Source of the DNA: Bacillota bacterium | Lineage (GTDB): Bacteria; Bacillota; Clostridia; Caldicoprobacterales; Xylanivirgaceae | NCBI GenBank assembly: GCA_023621995.1 | Contig: JAMOAB010000068.1 | Span: forward strand, 62,001 to 126,000 | Reading direction: 5' to 3' | Length of the DNA: 64,000 nucleotides | Part shown: positions 25,202 through 33,647 of the stretch, piece by piece | Numbering within the stretch: position 1 is the first letter of the stretch | Layout: each line of letters opens with the position of its first letter | Program-made: the position numbers and the translations under genes | Notes under the pieces: generated by a model | What the model saw: only the letters and a program-made list of their open reading frames with translations | Told to the model about the DNA's origin: nothing | Databases searched by the model: none

Positions 25202-26974
25202 TTAGATGAGAGAGTCAAGCTCATCTACTAATTTTGAAAATATATTGAGAGCTTCGGCTATTGGCTTGGGCGTCGATACATCCACTCCTGCCTTTTTTAG
25301 TTGATTCACAGGGTAATCAGATCCTCCGCTGGATAAAAATTCGATATAGCGCTCCACAGCACCTTTTTTCCCATCTAATATCGCCTTGGCAAGTGCCGAT
25401 GCTGCAGAAAATCCTATGGCATATTTATATACATAGAAGGACCTATAGAAATGAGGTATTCGTGCCCACTCCATCTCTATCTCCCTATCTATAACTATAT
25501 TATCGCCAAAATATTTTTTATTAAGTTCATAGTATATACTGCATAGATCCTGACAAGTAAGGGGAATACCTTCTATTGTCTTATTGTGAACTATGCGCTC
25601 AAATTCAGCAAACATGGTCTGCCTATAGACAGTACCTTTAAAACCCTCTAAATAGTGGTTTATAATATACGCCCTAGATGTCTTATCCCCTATGGTATCT
25701 AGGAGATAATGGGTGAGAAGTATTTCGTTTAATGTAGATGCTACCTCTGCTACAAATATTCTATAGCTAGCTAGAGGATATGGCTGGTTTTTATTCGAAT
25801 GATAGGTATGCATTGCATGCCCCATCTCATGTGCAAGAGTAAATACGCTATCTAGATTGTCTTGATAGTTCATAAGTACATAGGGATGGGCATCATAACA
25901 GCCCCACGAATAGGCACCACTAGTTTTTCCAACGTTTTCATATACATCAATCCAACCGGATTCAAACCCTTTCTTTAATATCTCTATATATTCTTTGCCT
26001 AGAGGCTCTAATGCCTTTGCTACTATATCTTTAGCCTCATCATAAGGAATCTTCATATCCACATCCTCTACAAAGGGAACATATATGTCGTACATATGGA
26101 GTTCCCCTATATCTAATGCCCGTTTTCTTAGGTCTATATATCTATACATGGGCTCTAGATTGTCCTCTACTGTATTTATTAAGTTGTCGTATACTTCAAC
26201 TGCCACATTATCTCCTGATAGTGCCGCTTCGAGGCTTGAATTATATTTTCTAGTCCTCGTTATAAATGCATCTTTTTTGAGGTTATATATAAAAGTAGCA
26301 GCCAAAGTATTCTTCTGCTTGGCATATGTATCATATAATGCCTTGAAGGCATCTTTTCTCACCCGTCTATCTTTGCTTTCTAAAAATGAGATGTATCTAC
26401 CTTTGGTGAGTTCAACTTCTTCTCCTTCTTCATTCTTTATATGTGGGAATTTTATGTCGGCATCATTTATCATGGAAAAGATTTGCGCCGGCGCATCACA
26501 TACCTCCCCTGCCATGGCAAGTATCTGTTCTTCCTCAGGTGAGAGCACATGATCTTTTTCCCTAAGTATAAATCCACTGTCTTCCTTGGCCCATTTCTTA
26601 AGCATATCTTCATCTATTGTAAGTATCTCTGGCACTAGATAGGAAGATGCACTTGCAAATTCTATTAGTAGTGACTGTGCCCTATCGCTAAGGGCCTGAT
26701 ATTTAGAATTTGAGTTGTCCTCATCCCTTCGCATTCTGGCATAGATATATAACCTCTCAAGGATGCGCTGGGTGTCATGATAGTGATTGATTGCCTCTAA
26801 AAACTCACTTCCACCTAGGCCAAGTTTCCCTCGATAGTCCTCTATCTTTGATATTGAAGACTTTGCCGCCTTAAAGTCCTCTTCCCACCTATCTTCTGTA
26901 GGGTATATATCCTCTAATCTCCACTTAAATCTATCATCTATTTCATCTCTTTTAGGTAATATGTTCTTTGACAA
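25202..26974 (-). CDS. pepF: Oligoendopeptidase F (M3B family)
   Basis: 590-aa cytoplasmic zinc oligopeptidase. The zinc motif is HEMGH (382-386) within SVFTLAHEMGHAMHTY, with the downstream glutamate ligand in AEVASTLNEILL. Length and the DYPVNQLKKAGVD end fit PepF. It hydrolyses peptides of roughly 5-20 residues. The start is TTG 26974, with GAGGAG about 12 nt upstream; no better in-frame start is seen. Confidence 0.95.
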   Translation of the reverse strand: MSKNILPKRDEIDDRFKWRLEDIYPTEDRWEEDFKAAKSSISKIEDYRGKLGLGGSEFLEAINHYHDTQRILERLYIYARMRRDEDNSNSKYQALSDRAQSLLIEFASASSYLVPEILTIDEDMLKKWAKEDSGFILREKDHVLSPEEEQILAMAGEVCDAPAQIFSMINDADIKFPHIKNEEGEEVELTKGRYISFLESKDRRVRKDAFKALYDTYAKQKNTLAATFIYNLKKDAFITRTRKYNSSLEAALSGDNVAVEVYDNLINTVEDNLEPMYRYIDLRKRALDIGELHMYDIYVPFVEDVDMKIPYDEAKDIVAKALEPLGKEYIEILKKGFESGWIDVYENVGKTSGAYSWGCYDAHPYVLMNYQDNLDSVFTLAHEMGHAMHTYHSNKNQPYPLASYRIFVAEVASTLNEILLTHYLLDTIGDKTSRAYIINHYLEGFKGTVYRQTMFAEFERIVHNKTIEGIPLTCQDLCSIYYELNKKYFGDNIVIDREIEMEWARIPHFYRSFYVYKYAIGFSAASALAKAILDGKKGAVERYIEFLSSGGSDYPVNQLKKAGVDVSTPKPIAEALNIFSKLVDELDSLI

Positions 26975-27110
26975 TGTGACATCTATCTCCTCTCCTGCTT
27001 GAATTTTACTATGTCTTATTATACCATATTTTCTCTATTATTAGCTCCTTTTCTCCCTTCATATGTCTAAGAACTTTAGAAGTCCATCTATACAGCTATT
27101 GGTCTATCTA

Positions 27111-27677
27111 CTATGGTATATATTGCTCTGCTATAAATACTATCTTGTCATCTTCTATTGAGAAATGCCATAACTTGCTTTTATAGTCATGCTTCTTAAA
27201 GTAGGACTTTAAATCTACCAAAGGGACACGGTATTGTGTAGCTGAGCCGGCCAGGAACCATATTGGGCAATCAACATCTAATTTATATTCCTGTATATCA
27301 TTATTTGCATCTTCAATACGAAATCCATTGGGCTCCTTTTGATCTAATATCCATTCAATTTCATCTACCTTAATCGTATCCTTTCCAACTTTTCGGATAT
27401 ACCCCATGATAGTGTTTTCCATGTCTTCAATTGTAAATTCTTCACCTTTAATCTTAAATTCATTCTCTTCTGCGAAATTTAATATTTTACTAGGGCGCCA
27501 ATCAGTATGAAAATCATCTGAGTATTTTTCCAGAAACTCTGCTGTCATATTATCAAGCTGAGAACCTGTCTTATCGTTAGAATCTTTCGACGGCTGTTGG
27601 CAAGCCATCAATGAGGAAGCTAGAATAGATACGATTATCAATAAAATTATACTTGTGCACTTGTTATTGCTCATCAT
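27111..27677 (-). CDS. Hypothetical lipoprotein
   Basis: 188 aa. A signal sequence (SIILLIIVSILASSLMAC) ends in a lipobox with the lipidated Cys at 26. The exported part is acidic and soluble (KILNFAEENEFKIKGEEF, CPIWFLAGSATQYRVPL) with no recognised domain. It stands alone between pepF and the accessory patch. Exported, membrane-tethered location is secure; role unknown. Confidence 0.8.
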   Translation of the reverse strand: MMSNNKCTSIILLIIVSILASSLMACQQPSKDSNDKTGSQLDNMTAEFLEKYSDDFHTDWRPSKILNFAEENEFKIKGEEFTIEDMENTIMGYIRKVGKDTIKVDEIEWILDQKEPNGFRIEDANNDIQEYKLDVDCPIWFLAGSATQYRVPLVDLKSYFKKHDYKSKLWHFSIEDDKIVFIAEQYIP

Positions 27678-27867
27678 TTATAACCCCTTTCCTAAATATA
27701 AATGCCTAGATATCTTTTTCATGAAAATCACATTCATTTCTCTATGCTAAAAGCACAGCATTTAGTAGTATATATTATAACTTTTCATTGCATTGCAAGA
27801 ATTATGTGTAGGTAATCTGATGTTATACAAATATATCACTTCTCTAGTCGATAATAGCTGGCAGAAT
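27678..27867. other. Intergenic region with no recognised feature
   Basis: A/T-rich spacer between a minus-strand lipoprotein gene and the plus-strand structured leader. Promoters for both must lie here; I see no convincing -35/-10 pair. Confidence 0.6.
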
Positions 27868-28004
27868 GACACTCCTTTTAATTGTCTCTACTTATAAGAG
27901 TATTTCACCTACTAAAAAGGTGCACCATCTTCAGAAACATGCACCTTTTCACCCTATTAATTCCTCTAATAAGTAACAATAAAAAGAGGAGTGCATATTA
28001 TGAA
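27868..28004 (+). promoter_or_regulatory. Structured 5' leader, copy A (attenuator-like hairpin plus SD-pairing hairpin)
   Basis: This leader is strongly similar to the one at 31527-31661. It holds a 10-bp hairpin ending in TTTT (27915-27924 with 27940-27949). After it CCTCT (27963-27967) can pair with AGAGG (27985-27989), part of the ribosome-binding site. The last 44 nt before and into the ATG differ from copy B at one position. No plus-strand gene lies upstream, so the terminator-like hairpin has no obvious job other than attenuation. Confidence 0.65.
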
Positions 28005-28506
28005 AAACAAAAAATCCATAATAATAATCTGCTCTATAATAATTGCTATAATACTTTGCCTACCAATACCTATACGGATAAAGACAACTCTACAATGTTT
28101 TCAACTAGTAGAGCCCGCTATAGATGGCTCTGTAAACATATCAATAAAAGGATGGCATCTAAAATACCTGTTTCGCTCAAATAAAATGAAAGGAACATTA
28201 ACTATTGAGCCTTATGATTTTGAAGAGACTAATAATGCAGTTTACGAGTTCGCAGCTGTAACATTTTCAAATCCCGATACAGATATAGAGCTATCTACAC
28301 TGGTACGATATAGCGCCGCTAAAAATCGTTATACTTTTGCCAGTGTGTATTTCGATAGAAATTTTGAGAATGTTCTAATATACGAAAGTGACAGTAGGCT
28401 TTCTGTCTTTGTAGGACCTGCTGACACTCGCTATGAATCTAATGAGGTACTTAATTATTTTAAAAAGTATATTTATTTTGATGGGTTGGATGAATTTGGA
28501 GATTAG
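28000..28506 (+). CDS. Small membrane-anchored exported protein, function unknown
   Basis: 168 aa. N-terminal hydrophobic helix (SIIIICSIIIAIILCLPIPI) then an exported beta-rich domain (DGSVNISIKGWHLKYLF, KGTLTIEPYDFEETNNAVYEF). No lipobox and no family recognised. ATG 28000 has GAGGAG at 8 nt. Its leader is a near copy of the one before the DUF6147-like gene, but the two proteins are not alike. Its stop codon overlaps the stop of the convergent anti-sigma fragment. Confidence 0.75.
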   Translation: MKNKKSIIIICSIIIAIILCLPIPIRIKTTLQCFQLVEPAIDGSVNISIKGWHLKYLFRSNKMKGTLTIEPYDFEETNNAVYEFAAVTFSNPDTDIELSTLVRYSAAKNRYTFASVYFDRNFENVLIYESDSRLSVFVGPADTRYESNEVLNYFKKYIYFDGLDEFGD

Positions 28507-28626
28507 ATTCCTAGATTTTTAATAGCATATTCTAATAATAACGCTGTTCCACTATGTCTATCACTGCTATATCTTTCCCAGTCTAGACGTTCGAATTCAT
28601 AGCCCTTAGGAAGTCTCGTTGGACTA
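28503..28626 (-). pseudogene. Fragment of a DUF4367-type anti-sigma protein gene
   Basis: The minus strand encodes TRLPKGYEFERLDWERYSSD, matching TKLPKGYEFERVDWERYTND of the intact anti-sigma protein at 32178-32984. The 5' part, including the membrane helix, and the normal 3' part are missing; after about 25 matching codons the frame diverges and stops. Directly upstream the sequence jumps to the copy of the intergenic spacer and the sigma gene, so a large internal deletion is likely. Confidence 0.8.
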
Positions 28627-28648
28627 CTCTCACCTCATATATTCTTTT

Positions 28649-29206
28649 TTATCTATGGGATGCAAACCCCATTTCTATTAATTTGCCTTGTAGGCTTTTT
28701 AAGGCCCGCCTATGTCTAGATTTTACAGTGTTATAGTTTTCATTAGTCATTTCAGCTATTTCAACTAGTGTAAACCCTATATAATATACTAAATTTATTA
28801 TATCTCTATAGTTATCTGGCAGGTCATTGATTATATCCACTATTGCAATATGTATCTCTGGTGTATCTATAAAGTTAATATCTTCTATATTTCTATATTC
28901 GAGAATACTTTGATATTCCTCTGATTCTATTAATATCTCCCTCCTATTTCTCTTTAACTGCCAAAAGGCCTCCCTTTTAGCTATTGTGAATATCCAAGAT
29001 TTAAACTTCTCCTTGTCTTTAAGTTCATAAAAGTGTTTATAGCCTATAATAGCTGTCTCATGTAGTATGTCTTCCGCTAAATATTTATTGAGAGCAATGC
29101 TATATATAAATCTATATAAGTCATTGTAAACTAATAAAAGCTGCTCTTCAAAATTACTTAGCTATTCATCTCTATCCGCCCTTTTTTCTTGGTCTAGAAT
29201 TGACAA
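28649..29206 (-). pseudogene. ECF sigma factor gene interrupted by one amber codon
   Basis: The frame aligns codon by codon with the intact sigma gene at 33012-33575 (186 against 188 codons). It keeps the region 2 segment (AEDILHETAIIGYKHFYELK) and region 4 (LPDNYRDIINLVYYIGFTL, NYNTVKSRHRRALKSL). A TAG at 29164-29162 replaces the CAG of the intact copy, about 15 codons in; no other stop or frameshift is seen. TTG 29206 would be the start. No in-frame ATG, GTG or TTG occurs before codon 123, so efficient re-initiation is unlikely. Confidence 0.87.
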
Positions 29207-29338
29207 TACCAGTCCCTCCCCCCCTACAAAGTGTAAGACCTCTACTATTGAGAAATGGTATCTACTTGGTATCTTCGCACCTTACATCAAAATTAAGTTT
29301 TATTTTAATATTGATCTTTAAGCGTGGATAAATTAAAC

Positions 29339-29401
29339 TAGACATAGGGACTCCCATTTGTCTGATAGCTATATCATAACAGAGTTGAGTCCCTATGTCT
29401 A
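29339..29401. repeat. 15-bp perfect inverted repeat with 33-nt loop
   Basis: TAGACATAGGGACTC (29339-29353) and its exact complement (29387-29401) flank a loop that itself contains a TCTG/CAGA pairing. No T tract follows on either strand. It lies between the sigma pseudogene and the SH3-like lipoprotein gene. It could be an element end, an operator or an RNA hairpin. Confidence 0.7.
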
Positions 29402-29481
29402 TATTTAGCCTTCACTTTTAAAGTACACGAATATACAACCAATAGGGCAGTATTTATGTGACCCATTGAGTTTGAAAAATC

Positions 29482-30060
29482 TTATTCTATTTCATTGATC
29501 TCGTGGACATCAGGATATACGATTGAATCCACACTCACCTTATGTATATTTCCACCTTCCCACATGACAATTGCATAATCATCTTCATACTCTACCAGAA
29601 CCTCATCCCATTTGACTTCTTCTCCAGTGTCTAGATCCACAGTACCATCTCTTAGATGGACAGGATATCGGAGCAGATGTTTGTTTTCTTCAGTATATAC
29701 CTCCAAGTCTCTATATGGAACCCAACCAACATTGTCCATTGCAGTATCCAGCGTAGGCAGTAAGACCAGCGCCCATAATCCCTCTATTTCATCAGGATTT
29801 TCAAAATTGTCTGTCCTAACCGTTGTGATGACTGTTACCAGAAAATATGAGGCCTCTACATAGGATTTTGTATCATGTACAGGGCAACATCTGAGGGTTA
29901 TATCTTCTTTTAGCATTACTCTAGCTGGTAAATCTGTCTGCCAATAAGTCATACAGGGAGATGACTTACCTTTTTCCCCTGACGCTCCAATGCCTTGTAG
30001 CGAACAAGAAGAGACAACTAGGCATAAAATAAAAACAATTGATAGTTTTCCAAATTTCAA
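29482..30060 (-). CDS. Lipoprotein with SH3-like domain
   Basis: 192 aa from TTG 30060. The signal segment (FGKLSIVFILCLVVSSC) ends in a lipobox with VSSC. The exported region contains LKEDITLRCCPVHDT and NVGWVPYRDLEVYTEEN, a pattern like a bacterial SH3 domain, followed by a DLDTGEEVKWDEVLVEYEDD beta segment. AAAGGAG is 11 nt upstream. The longer frame from 30129 would overlap the upstream peptidase gene and push the lipobox inside, so it is rejected. Probably co-expressed with the peptidase. Confidence 0.7.
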   Translation of the reverse strand: MKFGKLSIVFILCLVVSSCSLQGIGASGEKGKSSPCMTYWQTDLPARVMLKEDITLRCCPVHDTKSYVEASYFLVTVITTVRTDNFENPDEIEGLWALVLLPTLDTAMDNVGWVPYRDLEVYTEENKHLLRYPVHLRDGTVDLDTGEEVKWDEVLVEYEDDYAIVMWEGGNIHKVSVDSIVYPDVHEINEIE

Positions 30061-30097
30061 TTTATAATCAACTCCTTTAGGAAGATCTTCATAATAC

Positions 30098-31153
30098 CTA
30101 AAATTTAGATATCGGTTTATATCCACCATTAGTTAACTGCCTATACGTATGGAATGTTAATTGAGCATAGTTTGGTGTCTGTTCATAAGCTACCACATAC
30201 GGCTCATTATAAGAAGAACCACTTGGCGGTGTCACCCAGTTTTGTATTATCAAGAAAATGTGTCCGGAACCTGATCTTCTAAATACGACAGCATCACCTC
30301 TTTGCAAATCCGCATAGCTTTTCATCCATGGATATTCATTATAAAAGTTATACGTTGTTTTTCTGCCTATGTTCCAGGCAAATGAAACAAAACCAGAACA
30401 ATCATTTCCGTATTTAGGCATCGCAATCCCGTCAATTGAATAATTATCGTAAAAGTCACTTTTGTTTAGAGCTGATGAAAAACCTGCTGCGTTAACCTGA
30501 TGCCATGTTTGAGAGTAAGGAATGCCCCAATAATATTTATCTTTGGTGAAAGTAAAGCCCCTCCATCCTCTTAAATTCTTTGTTGGCCTCCACTGTAAGT
30601 ATACCATATCCGCCGCTCTCTCAACAATTTTGTTTCTTTCCCCTGAACTTGATGGAATAATGCCATCATTATAACTTGCGAGCAATTGAGATAAGTTTAC
30701 TGGTATCTCTTGTTCTACAGTAACATCAATAATCTGATAGAGGTCTTCATACTTAATTAAAACTGTTGTATGACCGACTCCCGTTGCAAGTATCCTATTA
30801 TCAAAACCAATTGCAACGTTATTATCATCTGACTCGTATTCAATTTTACTTAAATCAAAATTGGAATCCAGCTCACTCAAGTCCAAATAGGAAGACATCC
30901 CAACAAGATTTAATGTGATCTTTGCAATAGTTGGAGTTTCTGATTGTTTAGATAGTTGCAACGAAAAAAGTTCTGAAGATTCATCAAAAATCACTTTTGA
31001 TTGAATAAGTTGCTCGACAGCACCTATTTCTTGAATTGAAAGCTCATCTTTTATAATATGTGGCTCTAAATTAATAATGTCTGGACTTGCCATTGCGCAA
31101 GTGAAAACCATAATAAAAGACAATATGATCATTGATATAGCATTCTTCTTCAT
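30098..31153 (-). CDS. Secreted NlpC/P60-like cysteine peptidase with Ig-like domain
   Basis: 351 aa. Signal peptide 1-22. Residues about 75-148 look like a BIG2-type beta sandwich (KIEYESDDNNVAIGFDNRIL, ATGVGHTTVLIKYED). The C-terminal part has a papain-like arrangement: Cys252 in YGNDCSGFVSFAW, then DLQRGDAVVFRRSGSGHIFLI with His298, and VVAYEQ. These fit peptidoglycan or amide hydrolases of the NlpC/P60/CHAP superfamily. ATG 31153 has GGGGG at 8 nt. It is upstream of the SH3-like lipoprotein on the same strand. Confidence 0.75.
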   Translation of the reverse strand: MKKNAISMIILSFIMVFTCAMASPDIINLEPHIIKDELSIQEIGAVEQLIQSKVIFDESSELFSLQLSKQSETPTIAKITLNLVGMSSYLDLSELDSNFDLSKIEYESDDNNVAIGFDNRILATGVGHTTVLIKYEDLYQIIDVTVEQEIPVNLSQLLASYNDGIIPSSSGERNKIVERAADMVYLQWRPTKNLRGWRGFTFTKDKYYWGIPYSQTWHQVNAAGFSSALNKSDFYDNYSIDGIAMPKYGNDCSGFVSFAWNIGRKTTYNFYNEYPWMKSYADLQRGDAVVFRRSGSGHIFLIIQNWVTPPSGSSYNEPYVVAYEQTPNYAQLTFHTYRQLTNGGYKPISKF

Positions 31154-31526
31154 AAGTTTAACCCCCAAAAATTATTTATACCGCTCTGTTAGTTCGAACA
31201 TAAAAAGGGACAGAGACCACCTAAAGATATGTTTCATCAAAGTTTATATTATATTAATCCTACCTCAATAACCTCCCTTTCGTATTTTACTAACAGAACT
31301 GTACAGTACAATATCTAATAAGCAATATGAATCATACATATAATAAATAACGTAAACAATTTTGCTCTACCAAGTTTTAGTTTGCCTTGTCTCCCTTTTG
31401 CAAACTAATGATACTCTAAAAAAAACCTAAATAGCATACTTACTATATATTTTTCCCAAGTGTTCAATTCACCCCCCATTTTGTTTTATTGATAGTTACT
31501 ACAGTATAAAGATATCCGCTAAATCC
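31154..31526. other. A/T-rich intergenic region, no gene seen
   Basis: No plausible coding frame. A 10-bp palindrome ACTGTACAGT lies near 31300 and several T tracts occur around 31430-31520. Promoters for the peptidase gene (minus) and the DUF6147-like leader (plus) must be here. Confidence 0.5.
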
Positions 31527-31661
31527 CCCCCTTTTTAATCACTTCTATATATAAGAGCGTTTCAGCCAACAAAAAGGTGCATCTCTATAAAAAATTGCAC
31601 CTTTTTAATCCGATTGATTCCTCTAATAAGTAACAATAAAAAGAGGAGTGTATATTATGAA
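31527..31661 (+). promoter_or_regulatory. Structured 5' leader, copy B
   Basis: Same layout as copy A: an 11-bp hairpin with T tract (31571-31581 with 31596-31606), then CCTCT (31620-31624) that can pair with AGAGG (31642-31646) of the ribosome-binding site, then ATG at 31657. The hairpin stem, the SD-pairing elements and the GTAACAAT loop are retained while the hairpin loop has diverged, which argues for selection on structure. Confidence 0.65.
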
Positions 31662-32157
31662 AAGATTTCTTTGTCTAATTATCATGGTTTTGTTCTGCTT
31701 TAACCTGCCGTCGATAGCTAAAGCAGATGGTACATCTGTGGAGGTATTATCTAAAAAACCAACTAAGGGTATCAAATCCCCTTATCTAGATTATGGTAGA
31801 GGTTATTCATTATCTAATAACAACATCTCTATCCAAGCTAATAACATCATATTAACAGGCAATAATTATATCCAAAGATTATCTGGTAAAGAGATATCCG
31901 GCTATGCGAAAACTCTCACAGATATCAAAGTAGATACAATTGGGTATATAATGAAATTTCAAGTATGGAATGGTCATAGCTGGGTTAATTATGCCGAATC
32001 CTTTAAAAAGGGATATAATAACAATAGTGTGTCTGGATTTCATGATAAACGTGTAACACCGGGTCGCTACTATAGACTAAAGGTCATTCACTATTATGAA
32101 CATAATGGAGTTTTCAAATCTATTACTACCTATTCTGAGTACATATATCTAAATTAA
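31657..32157 (+). CDS. Secreted protein, DUF6147-like
   Basis: 166 aa. Signal peptide with cleavage likely after AKA (about residue 21). The mature part contains RGYSLSNNNISIQANN, DTIGYIMKFQVWNGHSWVNYAES and a C-terminal YYRLKVIHYYEHNGVFKS, matching small secreted Clostridia proteins that I recall as DUF6147. No catalytic motif is seen. It faces the anti-sigma/sigma pair across a shared terminator, and its leader is duplicated upstream of the 28000 gene. Confidence 0.75.
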   Translation: MKRFLCLIIMVLFCFNLPSIAKADGTSVEVLSKKPTKGIKSPYLDYGRGYSLSNNNISIQANNIILTGNNYIQRLSGKEISGYAKTLTDIKVDTIGYIMKFQVWNGHSWVNYAESFKKGYNNNSVSGFHDKRVTPGRYYRLKVIHYYEHNGVFKSITTYSEYIYLN

Positions 32158-32184
32158 AAGTCCGGTATTCCGGACTTTTAATTT
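32151..32184. terminator. Bidirectional terminator between the DUF6147-like gene and the anti-sigma gene
   Basis: Perfect 15-bp stem (32151-32165 with 32170-32184, 4-nt loop TATT) covering both stop codons, with A/T-rich flanks that serve both strands. Confidence 0.9.
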
Positions 32185-32984
32185 AGACTTTCAATTATGT
32201 CAATAATATCGCTCTCTGTAATCCTTCCACTTATCTCATACATTGAATTATCTTGATACCATTTGGCCGTCTTGAAAATTTCGTCTATATCTATAAGTAT
32301 CACATTCTTATCTCCCACGGTAATTTCTTTAACATTAACCCCTCCACTATCTTCTATGGCCATCTTATGCGTTTTCCCATCAGAGTCTATTGTTTGTTGA
32401 ATTTCTAAGATGTCCTTGCCGTGCTCATATATCTGTGTAATAATATGTCTATCATTAGTATATCTTTCCCAGTCAACACGCTCAAATTCATAGCCCTTAG
32501 GCAATTTCGTCGGCACCAAAAAACTACTACCTATCTTGGTCCTTGCTTCCTCAATAGATGTGAACATGGCTACGACCTCACCATTATCACTGCGCTCTAT
32601 ATTGGGAATCTCCACATCAGCCTCATGCAAATCACTGCTTTTCGTGATGATTTCAATGACATTTTCCTTTACATCTATAAACGTCTTCATTACATTGAAT
32701 TTAAATGCCTGCACCTGTGGAGTTGTTGTCAACACAGAGAAAACTATCGAAATCAAAATAATGCTGGCCGTGACTACACCGACTTTTTTTAGAAAGCTTC
32801 CTCTTTTTCTACCACCTTTTATATCTGATAGTTGAATTACTTTATTTTCATATTTAGCTTCTCTATCTAATTTTTCAAATACCTCATTGATATCCGGCGA
32901 ATGTATGTCTTCAGTACATATTAATTTATCAGAGTTTTCCTCATAGGCTCTGCCAATTAAATCTTTTAAAGAGATATAGCCCAT
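32178..32984 (-). CDS. Membrane-anchored anti-sigma factor-like protein (DUF4367)
   Basis: 268 aa. N-terminal cytoplasmic region about 1-65, membrane helix about 68-88 (VGVVTASIILISIVFSVLTT), and an exported C-terminal DUF4367 domain containing GSSFLVPTKLPKGYEFERVDW. This layout (cytoplasmic sigma-binding end, one helix, sensor domain outside) and position directly downstream of an ECF sigma gene make it the likely cognate anti-sigma factor. What it senses is not known. Confidence 0.82.
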   Translation of the reverse strand: MGYISLKDLIGRAYEENSDKLICTEDIHSPDINEVFEKLDREAKYENKVIQLSDIKGGRKRGSFLKKVGVVTASIILISIVFSVLTTTPQVQAFKFNVMKTFIDVKENVIEIITKSSDLHEADVEIPNIERSDNGEVVAMFTSIEEARTKIGSSFLVPTKLPKGYEFERVDWERYTNDRHIITQIYEHGKDILEIQQTIDSDGKTHKMAIEDSGGVNVKEITVGDKNVILIDIDEIFKTAKWYQDNSMYEISGRITESDIIDIIESLN

Positions 32985-33011
32985 CTCTATCTCACCTCAT
33001 ATATTCTTATT

Positions 33012-33575
33012 TTATGGGTAGGATGCAAATCCCATTTCTTTTAACTTTCCTTCTAGGCATTTTAAAGCCCTTCTATGCCTAGATTTCACAGTGTTATAGT
33101 TTTCATTCGTCATTTCGGCTATTTCGACTAGTGTAAACCCTATATAATATACTAAATTTATTATGTCTTTATAATTATCTGGCAAATCATTAATTACATC
33201 AACTATTGCGCTATGTATCTCTGGTGTGTCTACAAAATTAATATCTTCTATGTTCTCATATTCAAGGATACTTTGATATTCCTCTGACCCTAATAATAGC
33301 TCCCTCCTATTTCTCTTTAGCTGCCAGAAGGCTTCTCTTTTAGCTATTGTGAATATCCAAGATTTAAACTTCTCCTTGTCTTTAAGTTCATAAAAGTGTT
33401 TATAACCTATGATAGCTGTCTCCTGTAATATATCTTCCGCTAGATATTTATTGAGTGCAATACTATATATAAATCTATATAGGTCGTTGTAAACTAGTGA
33501 AAATAGCTCTTTAAAATAGCTTAGCTGCTCATCTTCGTTCTCCTTTTTCTCTTGATATAGAACTGACAAGTCCAA
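33012..33575 (-). CDS. ECF-type RNA polymerase sigma factor
   Basis: 187 aa with only sigma regions 2 and 4: AEDILQETAIIGYKHFYELK and WIFTIAKREAFWQLKRNRR (region 2), and LPDNYKDIINLVYYIGFTLVE plus NYNTVKSRHRRALKCL (region 4, helix-turn-helix). Start TTG 33575 after a strong GGAGGGGAGGGG site. It is followed by its likely anti-sigma gene 27 nt on. An almost identical copy with an amber codon lies at 28649-29206. ECF factors of this size usually control envelope or stress genes. Confidence 0.93.
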   Translation of the reverse strand: MDLSVLYQEKKENEDEQLSYFKELFSLVYNDLYRFIYSIALNKYLAEDILQETAIIGYKHFYELKDKEKFKSWIFTIAKREAFWQLKRNRRELLLGSEEYQSILEYENIEDINFVDTPEIHSAIVDVINDLPDNYKDIINLVYYIGFTLVEIAEMTNENYNTVKSRHRRALKCLEGKLKEMGFASYP

Positions 33576-33647
33576 CCCCTCCCCTCCAAAAAGGATGTGA
33601 AACTATTGCCAATTAAAATACCTTCAAAGGTCTGAGAGTGTTTTCGC

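Noticed and set aside
27882-28184. 100-codon plus-strand frame overlapping the start of the 28000 gene
   Set aside because: It covers the leader hairpins and reads the exported-protein gene in the wrong frame without a start site.
29162-29164. Pyrrolysine or other amber recoding in the sigma copy
   Set aside because: One isolated TAG where the intact paralogue has CAG is better explained by a point mutation; neighbouring decay supports this.
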